From: CAZKFG01 sp964551985
GTDB lineage: Bacteria > Bacillota > Negativicutes > Acidaminococcales > JAISLQ01
Assembly (NCBI GenBank): GCA_964551985.1
Contig: CAZKFG010000013.1
Coordinates: 1 to 38,602 of the forward strand
Length of the DNA: 38,602 nt
Direction: 5' to 3'
The translations under genes and the position numbers were made by a program. Below are positions 8,544-16,414 of this stretch, in pieces (the stretch's first letter is position 1; every line of letters begins with the position of its first letter). Under the pieces are notes generated by a model. It was not told where the DNA came from. It ran no database searches and saw only the letters and a list, made by a program, of their open reading frames with translations.

Positions 8544-9518
8544 ATGAATACTATTAAGATGTTAAAAAAGAAAGTTTTTTCAAATCAACTATTGACTAAA
8601 GAAGATGCTTTGCTGTTACAAGATGTGCCATTAGATGAGCTTTGTAAAACGGCAGATGAAATTCGTATGCATTTTTGTAAAGATGCTTTTGATATATGCA
8701 CTATTATCAACGGGAAAAATGGCAAATGTTCGGAAGATTGCAAGTATTGTGCTCAAAGTACACACTATCAAACTGACAGTTTAGATAGTTATCCACTACT
8801 TGGAACCAAAGAACTTGTTCATCAGGCAAAGCATAATGCCAGTCAAGGAGTTTTACGCTATTCAATTGTCACATCAGGTAAACAACTGTCAAAAAATGAA
8901 GTTGACAGGGTTTGTCAAAGCATAAAAGCAATTAAAAAAGAGGTTGATATCGAAGTTTGTGTATCTTTCGGCTTGCTTGATAAAGAGCAGTTTGTCAAAT
9001 TAAAAGAGGCAGGAGCAACAAGAGTTCATTGCAATTTAGAGAGCTCTGAGAGATTTTTTCCGCAGATTTGTACAACACATACTTGGCAAGATAAGATTCA
9101 AACATTAAAAGCGGCTAAAAGCGCAGGGCTTAGCATTTGTTCTGGTGGAATTATGGGGCTAGGCGAGAGTATGCAAGATAGAATCGATATGATACTTGCA
9201 ATAAGAGCACTTGGCGTCAGGTCAGTTCCTGTAAACATTTTAAATCCTATAAAAGGTACACCGTATGAAAGCAACGAAATTTTGACAAATGAAGAGCTTT
9301 GCCGAATAGTTGCTATTTTTCGTTTTTTAATTCCGGATGCTTGCATTCGTATGGCAGGAGGTCGTGGTCTTCTTGCAGATAAGGGTGCAAAATGTTTTCA
9401 AAGTGGCGCTAACGCTGAGATTAGTGGTGATATGCTAACAACGACAGGCTACACAATTTCTAATGACATAAAAATGGTTGAGAAATTAGGATATGAGGTG
9501 AGATTGTCTGATGAGTAA
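8544..9518 (+). CDS. bioB: Biotin synthase (radical SAM)
   Basis: 324 aa. Inserts sulfur into dethiobiotin to form biotin, the last step of the pathway. The radical-SAM cluster motif CxxxCxxC is seen in CSEDCKYCAQS around residues 60-70, and other BioB landmarks are present: CVSFGLLDKEQ, HCNLESSERFFP, SGGIMGLGES, PVNILNPIKGTP and RMAGGRGLL near the C-terminus. The start ATG is seven bases after the bioY stop, with an AGGTGATAGG ribosome-binding site overlapping that stop, which indicates translational coupling. The 3' end overlaps bioD by eight bases. Length is normal for the family. Confidence 0.97.
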   Translation: MNTIKMLKKKVFSNQLLTKEDALLLQDVPLDELCKTADEIRMHFCKDAFDICTIINGKNGKCSEDCKYCAQSTHYQTDSLDSYPLLGTKELVHQAKHNASQGVLRYSIVTSGKQLSKNEVDRVCQSIKAIKKEVDIEVCVSFGLLDKEQFVKLKEAGATRVHCNLESSERFFPQICTTHTWQDKIQTLKAAKSAGLSICSGGIMGLGESMQDRIDMILAIRALGVRSVPVNILNPIKGTPYESNEILTNEELCRIVAIFRFLIPDACIRMAGGRGLLADKGAKCFQSGANAEISGDMLTTTGYTISNDIKMVEKLGYEVRLSDE

Positions 9519-10209
9519 AAGTCTTTTTATTACAGGCACCGGAACGGACATTGGTAAAACATATGTAAGCGCTTTAATTGTTAAAAAACTGCATGAGATT
9601 GGAAAACGCGTAGCCTATTTTAAAGTTGCTATGAGTGGTAATACAAAAGATGAAAATAATAACTTGGTTGCAGGTGATGCTCATTATGTCAAAACTATTG
9701 CAAGAGTCAATCAATCGCTAGATGAAATGTGTCCTTATATTTATGAAAATGCATTTTCCCCACACCTTGCGGCTCAAATAGAAGGCAACTTTGTCGATAT
9801 GAACGTTGTCAAAAACAGATTTTATGATCTTTGTAAAAACTATGAATACATAACTATAGAAGGAGCGGGAGGCATAATTTGTCCTTTGCGTTTTGACAAA
9901 GAAAAAATTTATGCTATAGATATTATAAAACAACTGGATTTAGCTTGCATTATTGTTACAGATTCTGGTCTTGGTACAATTAATTCAACAGTACTTACAG
10001 CCGATTATGTAAAAAGGCAAAATATAAGGATTCAAGGCATAATTTTTAACAACTTTCAATCTGGCAATCTTATTCACGAAGATAATAAAAAAATGTGTGA
10101 ACAACTAACAGGTATTAGTGTATTAGCTTGTATAAAGCCTAACGCTAGCGATTTAGATATTGATAGTAAACTACTTGAAAGTTTGTATAAAAAGGGGACG
10201 ATTTTATGA
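9511..10209 (+). CDS. bioD: Dethiobiotin synthetase
   Basis: 232 aa. ATP-dependent carboxylation and ring closure of 7,8-diaminopelargonate to dethiobiotin. The N-terminal P-loop GTGTDIGKT (residues 8-16) is the BioD-specific variant, and the EGAGGI motif around residue 117 is the usual catalytic and nucleotide-binding loop. The ATG overlaps bioB by eight bases and the 3' end overlaps bioA by four, so the three genes form a tightly packed translational unit. Confidence 0.95.
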   Translation: MSKSLFITGTGTDIGKTYVSALIVKKLHEIGKRVAYFKVAMSGNTKDENNNLVAGDAHYVKTIARVNQSLDEMCPYIYENAFSPHLAAQIEGNFVDMNVVKNRFYDLCKNYEYITIEGAGGIICPLRFDKEKIYAIDIIKQLDLACIIVTDSGLGTINSTVLTADYVKRQNIRIQGIIFNNFQSGNLIHEDNKKMCEQLTGISVLACIKPNASDLDIDSKLLESLYKKGTIL

Positions 10210-11393
10210 TTTGGTATCCATATCAACAAATGAAAAACATGTCTTTCCCACATAAAATTATTGATGCTAATGGCGCTTATCTATACACTGAAGACAAAAA
10301 ACTTATAGACTCAATATCTTCATGGTGGAGCAATATACACGGCTATAAGCACCCAAAACTTACGCAAGCGATTGTATCGCAGGCAGAAAAATTTTCACAT
10401 GTTATGCTAGGCGGACTGACACACGAACCGATAGAAAAACTGTCGACAAAACTACAACAATGGTTACCGGGCGATCTAGACTATTGCTTTTTTTCTGACT
10501 CCGGTAGCGTCGGAGTGGAAGTTGCCCTGAAAATGGCTATGCAATATTATATAAATAAAGGCAAAAGAAAAGATATTGTTCTATCTCTTACTAATTCCTA
10601 TCACGGCGATACTTTTAAGGCTATGGAGGTGGGAGATGACCAAGATTATCATTTTGCTTTTAATGATAAACAAAATGTTTTGCACATAAATACACAAATA
10701 GATGATTTGGAAAATGCTTTTATAAAACATCATTCTAATTTAAACTGCTTAATCGTAGAGCCGCTTTTACAAGGAGCTGGTGGTATGCGTATGTATGATA
10801 TTGCTTTTTTAAAACGTGCAAGAGAGTTGTGTGATGAATATGATGTGCTTTTAATTTTTGACGAAGTTGCCACAGGCTTTGGACGAACTGGACAGCGTTT
10901 TGTAGCCGATTTGGTCTTGCCTGATATTTTAATTTTAGGTAAAGCCTTAACAGGGGGCTATATAGGTCATGCGGCAACTATTGCAAACAATAAAGTTTAT
11001 AATGCTTTTTATGGTGATAGTTCGTCTTTAGCACTTATGCACGGACCTACTTTTATGGGTAATCCTTTGGCTTGTAGTGTAGCTTTACAATCCATTGAAT
11101 TGTTTGATAAAGAAAATTACCTTGCCAAAATTACTGAAATTGAAAAAATTACAAGACAAGAAATGCAAAATTTTCAAGATGATAAGATAAAACAAATACG
11201 TATTATGGGAGCTTGTATTTGTATAGAGGTATATAATAGCGATGATTTAAAAGGATTTTCTCAATTTGCTTATGAAAAAGGAGTGTTTAGTCGTCCTTTT
11301 GCTAACTATATGTATGCTATGGTTCCATATATCATTGAACGAAAAGATTTAATACATGTACTAAATACAATGAAATCTTGGTTTAAGAGATAA
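10206..11393 (+). CDS. bioA: Adenosylmethionine-8-amino-7-oxononanoate aminotransferase
   Basis: 395 aa, PLP-dependent class III aminotransferase that makes 7,8-diaminopelargonate from KAPA with SAM as amino donor. Recognisable features are SISSWWSNIHGYKHP near the N-terminus, FFSDSGSVGVEVALKMA, NSYHGDT, LIFDEVATGFGRTG (cofactor Asp), ILGKALTGGYIG (Schiff-base Lys) and HGPTFMGNPLA. It is somewhat shorter than E. coli BioA (429 aa) but has all the core motifs. It is the last gene of the operon. No terminator is visible between its stop and the next promoter at 11404. bioF, which would supply its substrate, is not in the window. Confidence 0.95.
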   Translation: MIWYPYQQMKNMSFPHKIIDANGAYLYTEDKKLIDSISSWWSNIHGYKHPKLTQAIVSQAEKFSHVMLGGLTHEPIEKLSTKLQQWLPGDLDYCFFSDSGSVGVEVALKMAMQYYINKGKRKDIVLSLTNSYHGDTFKAMEVGDDQDYHFAFNDKQNVLHINTQIDDLENAFIKHHSNLNCLIVEPLLQGAGGMRMYDIAFLKRARELCDEYDVLLIFDEVATGFGRTGQRFVADLVLPDILILGKALTGGYIGHAATIANNKVYNAFYGDSSSLALMHGPTFMGNPLACSVALQSIELFDKENYLAKITEIEKITRQEMQNFQDDKIKQIRIMGACICIEVYNSDDLKGFSQFAYEKGVFSRPFANYMYAMVPYIIERKDLIHVLNTMKSWFKR

Positions 11394-11403
11394 TTAATAT
11401 AGC

Positions 11404-11433
11404 TTGACAGCATTAAATTTGCCATGATAAAAT
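11404..11433 (+). promoter_or_regulatory. Promoter of the riboswitch-btuB transcript
   Basis: TTGACA (11404-11409), 18-base spacer, TAAAAT (11428-11433), starting only ten bases after the bioA stop codon. Confidence 0.7.
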
Positions 11434-11456
11434 TGTAAACAATTTAATATAAAAAT

Positions 11457-11607
11457 ATAGGTGCCCTAAAGGGTTTAATAGATAAACCGGTATAAGCCGG
11501 TGCGGTCCCGCCGCTGTAACAGTGAGCTGTTTTGCGATTTTACCACTGAGCGTAAGCTTGGGAAGGTGCAAGATTTGCGATGAACTGGAGCCAGAAGAAC
11601 TGCCTAT
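11457..11607 (+). promoter_or_regulatory. Cobalamin riboswitch aptamer
   Basis: The hallmark B12-box segments are present in order: GCCGGTGCGGTCCCGCCGCT followed by GTAA (11496-11519), ACCACTGAG, GGGAAGGTG and GAGCCAGAAGA followed by CTGCC. The ends can close a P1 helix, ATAGG (11457-11461) with CCTAT (11603-11607). The class binds adenosyl- or other cobalamins and normally switches the downstream gene off when B12 is plentiful. It sits directly upstream of a BtuB-like receptor, the classic target. Confidence 0.95.
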
Positions 11608-11659
11608 TATTTATAACTTTAACCTACGAGCGATAGGGAAGATGAGCATTTGTTTGATT

Positions 11660-11693
11660 TTCCTGGCGCTTTGTGTCAGGAATTTAATATTTT
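11660..11693 (+). terminator. Probable riboswitch-controlled terminator before btuB
   Basis: Stem TTCCTGGC (11660-11667) with GTCAGGAA (11675-11682), one G-T wobble, a seven-base loop and the T-rich tail TTTAATATTTT. The ribosome-binding site AAGGAG follows at 11694. The left arm's CTGGC (11663-11667) can alternatively pair with GCCAG (11590-11594) in the aptamer core, which would form an antiterminator when ligand is absent. The stem is short, so this is a moderate call. Confidence 0.5.
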
Positions 11694-11707
11694 AAGGAGT
11701 GTTGTTA

Positions 11708-13519
11708 ATGAAAAAACATTTGTTAGCCTGTACATTGTCTAGTATTATGCTTGCAAGTAGTGGTGTTGTTATGGCAAATGAAACGCCGCAAGAGTTTAGC
11801 CTAGATAGCATTGTTGTAACCGCCTCACGCATAGAACAAACTTTGCTTGACGCCCCTGCGGCAGTAAGTATCATTACTCAAGCGCAAATACAAGAAAAAG
11901 GTGCGATAACTCTAGCCGATGCGCTAGACGGCACACCAGGAGTTATCATTTCACGTTACAATGGTAGATCTGGAACAGCTAAACCTTACATAGCAGGAAC
12001 TGATATGGTTGTTGTTTTATTAGATGGAGTAAGGTTAAATACAGTTCAAGGCTCTTCTAATGGTGGGATTGACTTAAATCAATTTGGCATAGACCCTGAA
12101 ACAATCGACAGAATAGAAGTTATCCAAGGCGGTAATTCCGCTTTGTATGGTGCTGATGCTGTCGGTGGCGTTATTCAAATTTTCACTAAAAAAGGCGCGA
12201 AAACGCCTGTAAACACCTTTGGAATAGCACTTGGTGACGACGGACAAGCGCAGTATAAAATCGGCACATCAGGCTCAAAAGGTAAATACGACTGGCGCTT
12301 TAACGGCTCATATTATGATACAGACGGCTATAGACCCAACTCTTATGGACGCGACAAAGACTTTTCCTTGCATGTTGGTCGTCAAACAAATGGCGGCAAT
12401 CTAACTTTTGATTATAATTACGGATATCATAAATCGGGTTTTCCGGGCTATATCACTTCACCTTCTTTGACGGATTATGGTTATTCTAACAATCATATTA
12501 TAAATTTAGGTTATCAAAAAGATGATTTTAGTTTGCGTTATTATTACAAAAACCGTGATTACAGAGGCATTCAATTTACAAAATTTGACCACGAAGAAAC
12601 TACTAACGGTCTTATCTATCAAGATAGTAAAAAGCTCTCAGGCAGTAATATGTTCACTTGGGGTGCTGATTTATCTGTTGCGACAGTTAATACAAATGTC
12701 TATAGCGGTGAGAAAAATCGCTGGCGTCGCAGCTTTTTTGTGCAAGACCAAATGACTTTTGGCAAATTTATCCTAACACCTGCTGTTTTGCATGAGATGA
12801 ACAACGATTTTGGCAATAAAACATTGCCCAAAATAAGCGGTGTGTATAAATTTGACGATAAGACAAGTTATTTTGCTAATTGGGGTAAAGTGTTTAAAGC
12901 GCCTAGCTTTAATGATTTATACTGGATTGAAGACTGGGGTGGCGGCATGGGTATGTTTGGTAACCCTGACTTAAAACCGGAATCTGGCTGGACTTTTGAA
13001 ACAGGTTTGAAAAGACAGTTTGACGAAAACACCAATGCCAGCATTACCTTTTTCAATCGCCATATAAAAGATCGTATAGCGTGGATGGATATGGGGAGTG
13101 GTGTTTGGAGAGTGCAAAATATTGACAGCTATAAAGCTCAAGGGGTAACTTTAGCTGCCTCGAAAAAGTTTGACAAGCATTGGCAGCTTGACACTAACTA
13201 TACCTATGTTGATACAGATGCTACAAGTCCAACATATTCAGAGCCACGCAACCAATTTTATTTTGGCATAAAATATGAAAACAAAAAATACAAACATTCG
13301 CTATCACTAGAGAGCTTGTCGGCTAACGATCAAAGCATTGTTACTAGTACCCACATAGCTGGTTATGCAACCTTAAACACTAGTGTGCAGTATAAAGTAG
13401 CTAAAGACCAAAGGATATTTTTGAATGTCAATAATATTTTAGATAAAAAATATGAACAAATTAAAAACTACCCAGCAAACGGTATAAACTTTATGCTCGG
13501 TTGGGATATTAAGTTTTAG
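11708..13519 (+). CDS. btuB: BtuB-like TonB-dependent outer-membrane corrinoid receptor
   Basis: 603 aa. Outer-membrane beta-barrel with an N-terminal plug, moving corrinoids into the periplasm with TonB energy. There is a signal peptide (about residues 1-22: charged MKKH, hydrophobic core, cleavage near VMA/NE), a TonB-box-like segment with DSIVVTASR, a plug domain containing RIEVIQGGNSALYGADAVGG, then a barrel ending in a C-terminal Phe (LGWDIKF), as expected for outer-membrane assembly. I chose the ATG at 11708, eight bases after AAGGAG, over the GTG at 11699 that overlaps the ribosome-binding site. The cobalamin riboswitch upstream supports a B12 or cobinamide substrate over iron-siderophore. 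No tonB/exbBD genes are in the window. It shows the organism has an outer membrane. Confidence 0.92.
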   Translation: MKKHLLACTLSSIMLASSGVVMANETPQEFSLDSIVVTASRIEQTLLDAPAAVSIITQAQIQEKGAITLADALDGTPGVIISRYNGRSGTAKPYIAGTDMVVVLLDGVRLNTVQGSSNGGIDLNQFGIDPETIDRIEVIQGGNSALYGADAVGGVIQIFTKKGAKTPVNTFGIALGDDGQAQYKIGTSGSKGKYDWRFNGSYYDTDGYRPNSYGRDKDFSLHVGRQTNGGNLTFDYNYGYHKSGFPGYITSPSLTDYGYSNNHIINLGYQKDDFSLRYYYKNRDYRGIQFTKFDHEETTNGLIYQDSKKLSGSNMFTWGADLSVATVNTNVYSGEKNRWRRSFFVQDQMTFGKFILTPAVLHEMNNDFGNKTLPKISGVYKFDDKTSYFANWGKVFKAPSFNDLYWIEDWGGGMGMFGNPDLKPESGWTFETGLKRQFDENTNASITFFNRHIKDRIAWMDMGSGVWRVQNIDSYKAQGVTLAASKKFDKHWQLDTNYTYVDTDATSPTYSEPRNQFYFGIKYENKKYKHSLSLESLSANDQSIVTSTHIAGYATLNTSVQYKVAKDQRIFLNVNNILDKKYEQIKNYPANGINFMLGWDIKF

Positions 13520-13522
13520 TGA

Positions 13523-13558
13523 AAAATAACGCTACAAAAAAGTAGCGTTATTTTATTT
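13523..13558 (+). terminator. Terminator after btuB
   Basis: A 13-bp stem, AAAATAACGCTAC (13523-13535) with GTAGCGTTATTTT (13542-13554), has a loop of six A and continues into T-rich sequence. It begins three bases after the btuB stop. Confidence 0.88.
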
Positions 13559-13609
13559 TCAAAGACATATGTACTTGCAGAGAATACAAAAATTTTTTCT
13601 TGTTTACAC

Positions 13610-13638
13610 TTGACAAAAAGTAATTGTGTTTATAAAAT
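13610..13638 (+). promoter_or_regulatory. Promoter of the serA T-box transcript
   Basis: TTGACA (13610-13615), 17-base spacer, TAAAAT (13633-13638). Confidence 0.7.
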
Positions 13639-13659
13639 ATAAACTATAATAAATAAAGA

Positions 13660-13833
13660 CAATGAAAAAAAGTAGTAAGTCTTGTAATTGACATAAGCGA
13701 GCTAGTGGTTGGTGAGAACTAGTGCAATGTAGACTGAATCCGTTTTAGAGTTTGTTGGGGTCACAACCAATGCGTGAGATGAGCGTTAATTGTCTAAAGG
13801 CTGATTATATCAGTAAATCAAGGTGGTACCACG
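13660..13833 (+). promoter_or_regulatory. T-box leader, serine-type specifier, controlling serA
   Basis: The diagnostic T-box sequence AAGGTGGTACCACG is at 13820-13833. Upstream lies a Stem I-like region with GGTGAGAAC, and the candidate specifier TCC (serine) is at 13739-13741, preceded by the usual GAA and followed by a purine. Uncharged tRNA-Ser would pair with TCC and, through its CCA end, with the TGGTACC bulge to block the terminator at 13841. A serine specifier agrees with the downstream gene for the first step of serine synthesis. I could not resolve a convincing basal Stem I helix, so the T-box is certain but the specifier is less so. Confidence 0.88.
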
Positions 13834-13840
13834 TGGATAT

Positions 13841-13880
13841 TCCTCGTCCTTGGCGTTTGCCGGGCGGGGATTTTTGTTTT
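13841..13880 (+). terminator. T-box-controlled terminator before serA
   Basis: Stem TCCTCGTCC (13841-13849) with GGGCGGGGA (13862-13870), containing two G-T wobbles, an inner GGC/GCC pair and a T-run from 13871. Confidence 0.85.
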
Positions 13881-13908
13881 TAAAGTATTTTTAGGAGGTT
13901 TTATTATT

Positions 13909-15489
13909 ATGAAAATTATTGTTACAGAAAAACTCTCAGATGCTGGGATTGAAGTTTTGCAAAATGCAGTTGGGGTGGAGGTAGATCTTTGCTTTGACAT
14001 TCCTCGTGATGAACTTTTAGCTAAAATTGAAGAGTATGACGCAATGATTGTGCGCAGTAACACAGGTGTCAACGAAGAACTTTACCAAAAAGCAAAAAAA
14101 TTGCGAGTAGTTGGACGTGCCGGCAATGGTGTCGATAATATCGATATGTCGGGTGCAACTAATAGAGGTATTATTGTTGTAAATACGCCTGATTCTAACA
14201 GTGTATCAGCATGTGAACTTACACTCGGTCTTATTTTAGCCTCTGCTCGTAATATCGTGCGTCATCAAGATAGATTAAGACAAAAAGTATGGAGTAGAAA
14301 TGGGCTTATGGGTCACGAACTTATGGGCAAGGTTGTTGGTATTATTGGCCTTGGCAGGATAGGCGCGCTTGTTTGTACAAGGTTGCAATCTTTTGGTGTT
14401 AAAGTTGTTGCCTATGATCCTTATATAAGTGATAATCGTTTTGCTAAATTAAATGTACAAAAATGCGAAACATTAGAAGAATTACTTGTTTTATCTGATA
14501 TAATTACTATCCATACACCAAAGACAGAAGAAACTGTTAATATTATAGATGAAAAAGAACTGACAATAGTAAAGCGTGGCGTTATAATTATCAACTGTGC
14601 CAGAGCAGGGCTGATAAATGAAGATGCGTTAGGTAAGGCTTTAAAAGACGGACGAGTACTAAGTGCTGGTATTGATGTCTTAATGGGCGAACCACATGCA
14701 GTATCGCCTTTGATTGACTACGAGAATGTAACTATTACACCTCATGCCGGAGCGGATACATTTGAAGCACAAGCAAATGTTGGTCGCACTATAGCTCAAG
14801 AGGTCTTAGCTTGCCTTCGTGGTGAGATGGTAGCGAACGCTGTAAACTTGCCGGCACTTTTGCCTAACGAAATCGACCAGATGAAAAGTTATTTATATCT
14901 AGGTGAGGTTTTGGGTAAATTCTATCATCAGCTAGAAAAAGAGCCTGTTGAAAAGGTAGAAGTTATTTATCATGGACTTGTCAGTGATTTAGAGATTTCT
15001 ATGATTACAAGGGCTGTGCTAAAGGGATTGTTTGAGCCAATTATGAAAGAGCGTATTAATTATGTTAATGCAAATCTTGTTGCACAAAACAGAGGTATTG
15101 AGGTGCTAGAGTCTAAAAGCGCACTAGATACAGAAATTAAGAGTGTTGTTAAAGTTGTTGTATCAGGTAAGACAAAACAATTTAGCGCTTCTGGTACTGT
15201 TTTAGAACAAAACGAATGTAAGATTTTGAAAATTAATGATTATCGTTTTGATATGACACCAAGCCGTTTTATGCTTGTCGCTTTAAATGAAGACAAACCT
15301 GGTATGATAGGTCAAATAGGTACTATTTTAGGTGTAAGTAAAGTCAATATCGCAACAATGCAGGTAAGTCGCGATAAAAACAACAATGCCATGATGCTTA
15401 TGTCGGTTGACTCTGCTGCCTCTCGTGAGGTTTTAAATATGATTGGCAGTGTTGATGGTATTAAAAAAGTCAGTTGTGTACAATTTTAA
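13909..15489 (+). CDS. serA: D-3-phosphoglycerate dehydrogenase
   Basis: 526 aa, the long (type 1) form. Oxidises 3-phosphoglycerate with NAD+ as the first committed step of serine synthesis. The substrate and nucleotide-binding domains occupy about 1-315, with VVGRAGNGVDNIDM, the Rossmann GxGxxG (GIIGLGRIGA, near 145), NCARAGLINEDAL (catalytic Arg region), the EP pair in DVLMGEPH and the catalytic His in TPHAGADT. An intervening ASB-like domain (about 320-450) and a C-terminal ACT domain (about 455-526, with LVALNEDKPGMIGQIGTILG) follow, the usual site for serine feedback. An AGGAGG site precedes the ATG. It is controlled by the upstream T-box and appears monocistronic; no separate terminator is seen before the next promoter at 15499. 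Confidence 0.96.
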   Translation: MKIIVTEKLSDAGIEVLQNAVGVEVDLCFDIPRDELLAKIEEYDAMIVRSNTGVNEELYQKAKKLRVVGRAGNGVDNIDMSGATNRGIIVVNTPDSNSVSACELTLGLILASARNIVRHQDRLRQKVWSRNGLMGHELMGKVVGIIGLGRIGALVCTRLQSFGVKVVAYDPYISDNRFAKLNVQKCETLEELLVLSDIITIHTPKTEETVNIIDEKELTIVKRGVIIINCARAGLINEDALGKALKDGRVLSAGIDVLMGEPHAVSPLIDYENVTITPHAGADTFEAQANVGRTIAQEVLACLRGEMVANAVNLPALLPNEIDQMKSYLYLGEVLGKFYHQLEKEPVEKVEVIYHGLVSDLEISMITRAVLKGLFEPIMKERINYVNANLVAQNRGIEVLESKSALDTEIKSVVKVVVSGKTKQFSASGTVLEQNECKILKINDYRFDMTPSRFMLVALNEDKPGMIGQIGTILGVSKVNIATMQVSRDKNNNAMMLMSVDSAASREVLNMIGSVDGIKKVSCVQF

Positions 15490-15498
15490 AAGTTTTTG

Positions 15499-15527
15499 TT
15501 GACAAATTAGATTAAAACTGTCATAAT
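15499..15527 (+). promoter_or_regulatory. Promoter of the ilv-leu operon
   Basis: TTGACA (15499-15504), 17-base spacer, CATAAT (15522-15527). It starts ten bases after the serA stop. Confidence 0.75.
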
Positions 15528-15580
15528 CTAAGCATTAACATTAAAATATTTTTACTAAAAGCAATGATCAAGGATAAATT

Positions 15581-15743
15581 TGCTCAAGTCTTTTTAGAGA
15601 GTTGGCGGTCGCTGCAAGCCAATATAACTTAGCAATATAGCTCACCTTGGGAGTTCTTTGGCTGATATTTAGGTCAAGGCGTGCGCGTGCGTTATACGTA
15701 ACCATATTTTTGGTTGTTGAGTAAAACATAGGGTGGTACCGCG
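15581..15743 (+). promoter_or_regulatory. T-box leader, probable leucine specifier, controlling the ilv-leu operon
   Basis: The T-box sequence GGGTGGTACCGCG ends at 15743. A basal Stem I helix can form between CTCAAG (15583-15588) and CTTGGG (15646-15651). The 5' side has the typical AGAGAG, and the upper stem TTGGC/GCCAA brackets a GCTGCAA loop. The codon CTC (leucine, 15641-15643) sits just before the basal helix and is followed by a purine, as expected for a specifier. Leucine fits an operon containing all the leu genes. Neighbouring triplets ATA or GCT fit position or context less well. Confidence 0.88.
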
Positions 15744-15748
15744 ATTTC

Positions 15749-15786
15749 GCCCCTATCCATTTGCGTGGATAGGGGCTTTTTATTTT
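15749..15786 (+). terminator. T-box-controlled terminator before ilvN
   Basis: Perfect 11-bp stem GCCCCTATCCA (15749-15759) with TGGATAGGGGC (15766-15776), a six-base loop and a long T-rich tail. The ilvN ribosome-binding site GGAGG follows. Confidence 0.93.
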
Positions 15787-15799
15787 TTGGAGGATTATT

Positions 15800-16354
15800 A
15801 TGAAAAAGGTGTTATCAATATTGGTTAGAAACCAGCCGGGTGTTTTGATGCGGGTTGCTGGTATGTTTTCAAGGCGTGGGTTTAATATTGATAGCTTAGC
15901 TGTTGGTATGACTAACGACAGACGTTTTTCGCGCATTACAGCAACGGTGGATTACGATGCGGCAATGGTTGAGCAGATTATAAAACAACTTGATAAGTTA
16001 ATTGAAGTTGAAGATGTTCGGCTTTTGGATGAAGAGACAAAAATTGCTCGTGGTATGGCGCTTATTAAAGTTAGGGCTATGGAAAACAGGATGGATATTT
16101 TAAAGCTTGCCGAAGTATTTCGCGTAAATGTTATTGACGTTAGTGATGAAGTGGTTATATTTGAAGTCACTGGCGTTGAGAGAAAAATAAAAGCTTTTAT
16201 TGATGTAATGACGCCTTATGGTATAATAGAGATGGTACAAACAGGTGTTGTTGCGCTAGATAGAGGTAATAACTGTATGATGCCTAATAAAAACAATCTG
16301 TTTTTGTGGCCTGATGAGCCTGATGATGTAACATTTAATTGTATGGTTATCTGA
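15800..16354 (+). CDS. ilvN: Acetolactate synthase small (regulatory) subunit
   Basis: 184 aa. Regulatory partner of IlvB that carries valine feedback inhibition and raises catalytic activity. The N-terminal ACT domain (about 1-78) has the standard opening with VLSILVRNQPGVLMRVAGMF and RRGFNIDSLAVG. A second ACT-like regulatory domain (about 80-160) contains ALIKVRA. The roughly 25-residue C-terminal tail, rich in Asn, Asp and Pro, goes a little past the usual end of about 160-165. It is the first gene of the T-box-controlled operon, whereas its catalytic partner ilvB is the last gene, about 7 kb downstream. Confidence 0.95.
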   Translation: MKKVLSILVRNQPGVLMRVAGMFSRRGFNIDSLAVGMTNDRRFSRITATVDYDAAMVEQIIKQLDKLIEVEDVRLLDEETKIARGMALIKVRAMENRMDILKLAEVFRVNVIDVSDEVVIFEVTGVERKIKAFIDVMTPYGIIEMVQTGVVALDRGNNCMMPNKNNLFLWPDEPDDVTFNCMVI

Positions 16355-16414
16355 CAAGCTGGTCTTGTTTTATAAAATAAATAATAAAAAAGATATTAAA
16401 GGAGAGATTTTCAA

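Noticed and set aside
11394..11403. Terminator after bioA
   Set aside because: No hairpin is present; read-through would be stopped only by the riboswitch terminator.
15631..15646. Isoleucine ATA or alanine GCT as T-box specifier
   Set aside because: CTC is better placed just before the basal helix, is followed by a purine and matches the leu operon; GCT is followed by C.
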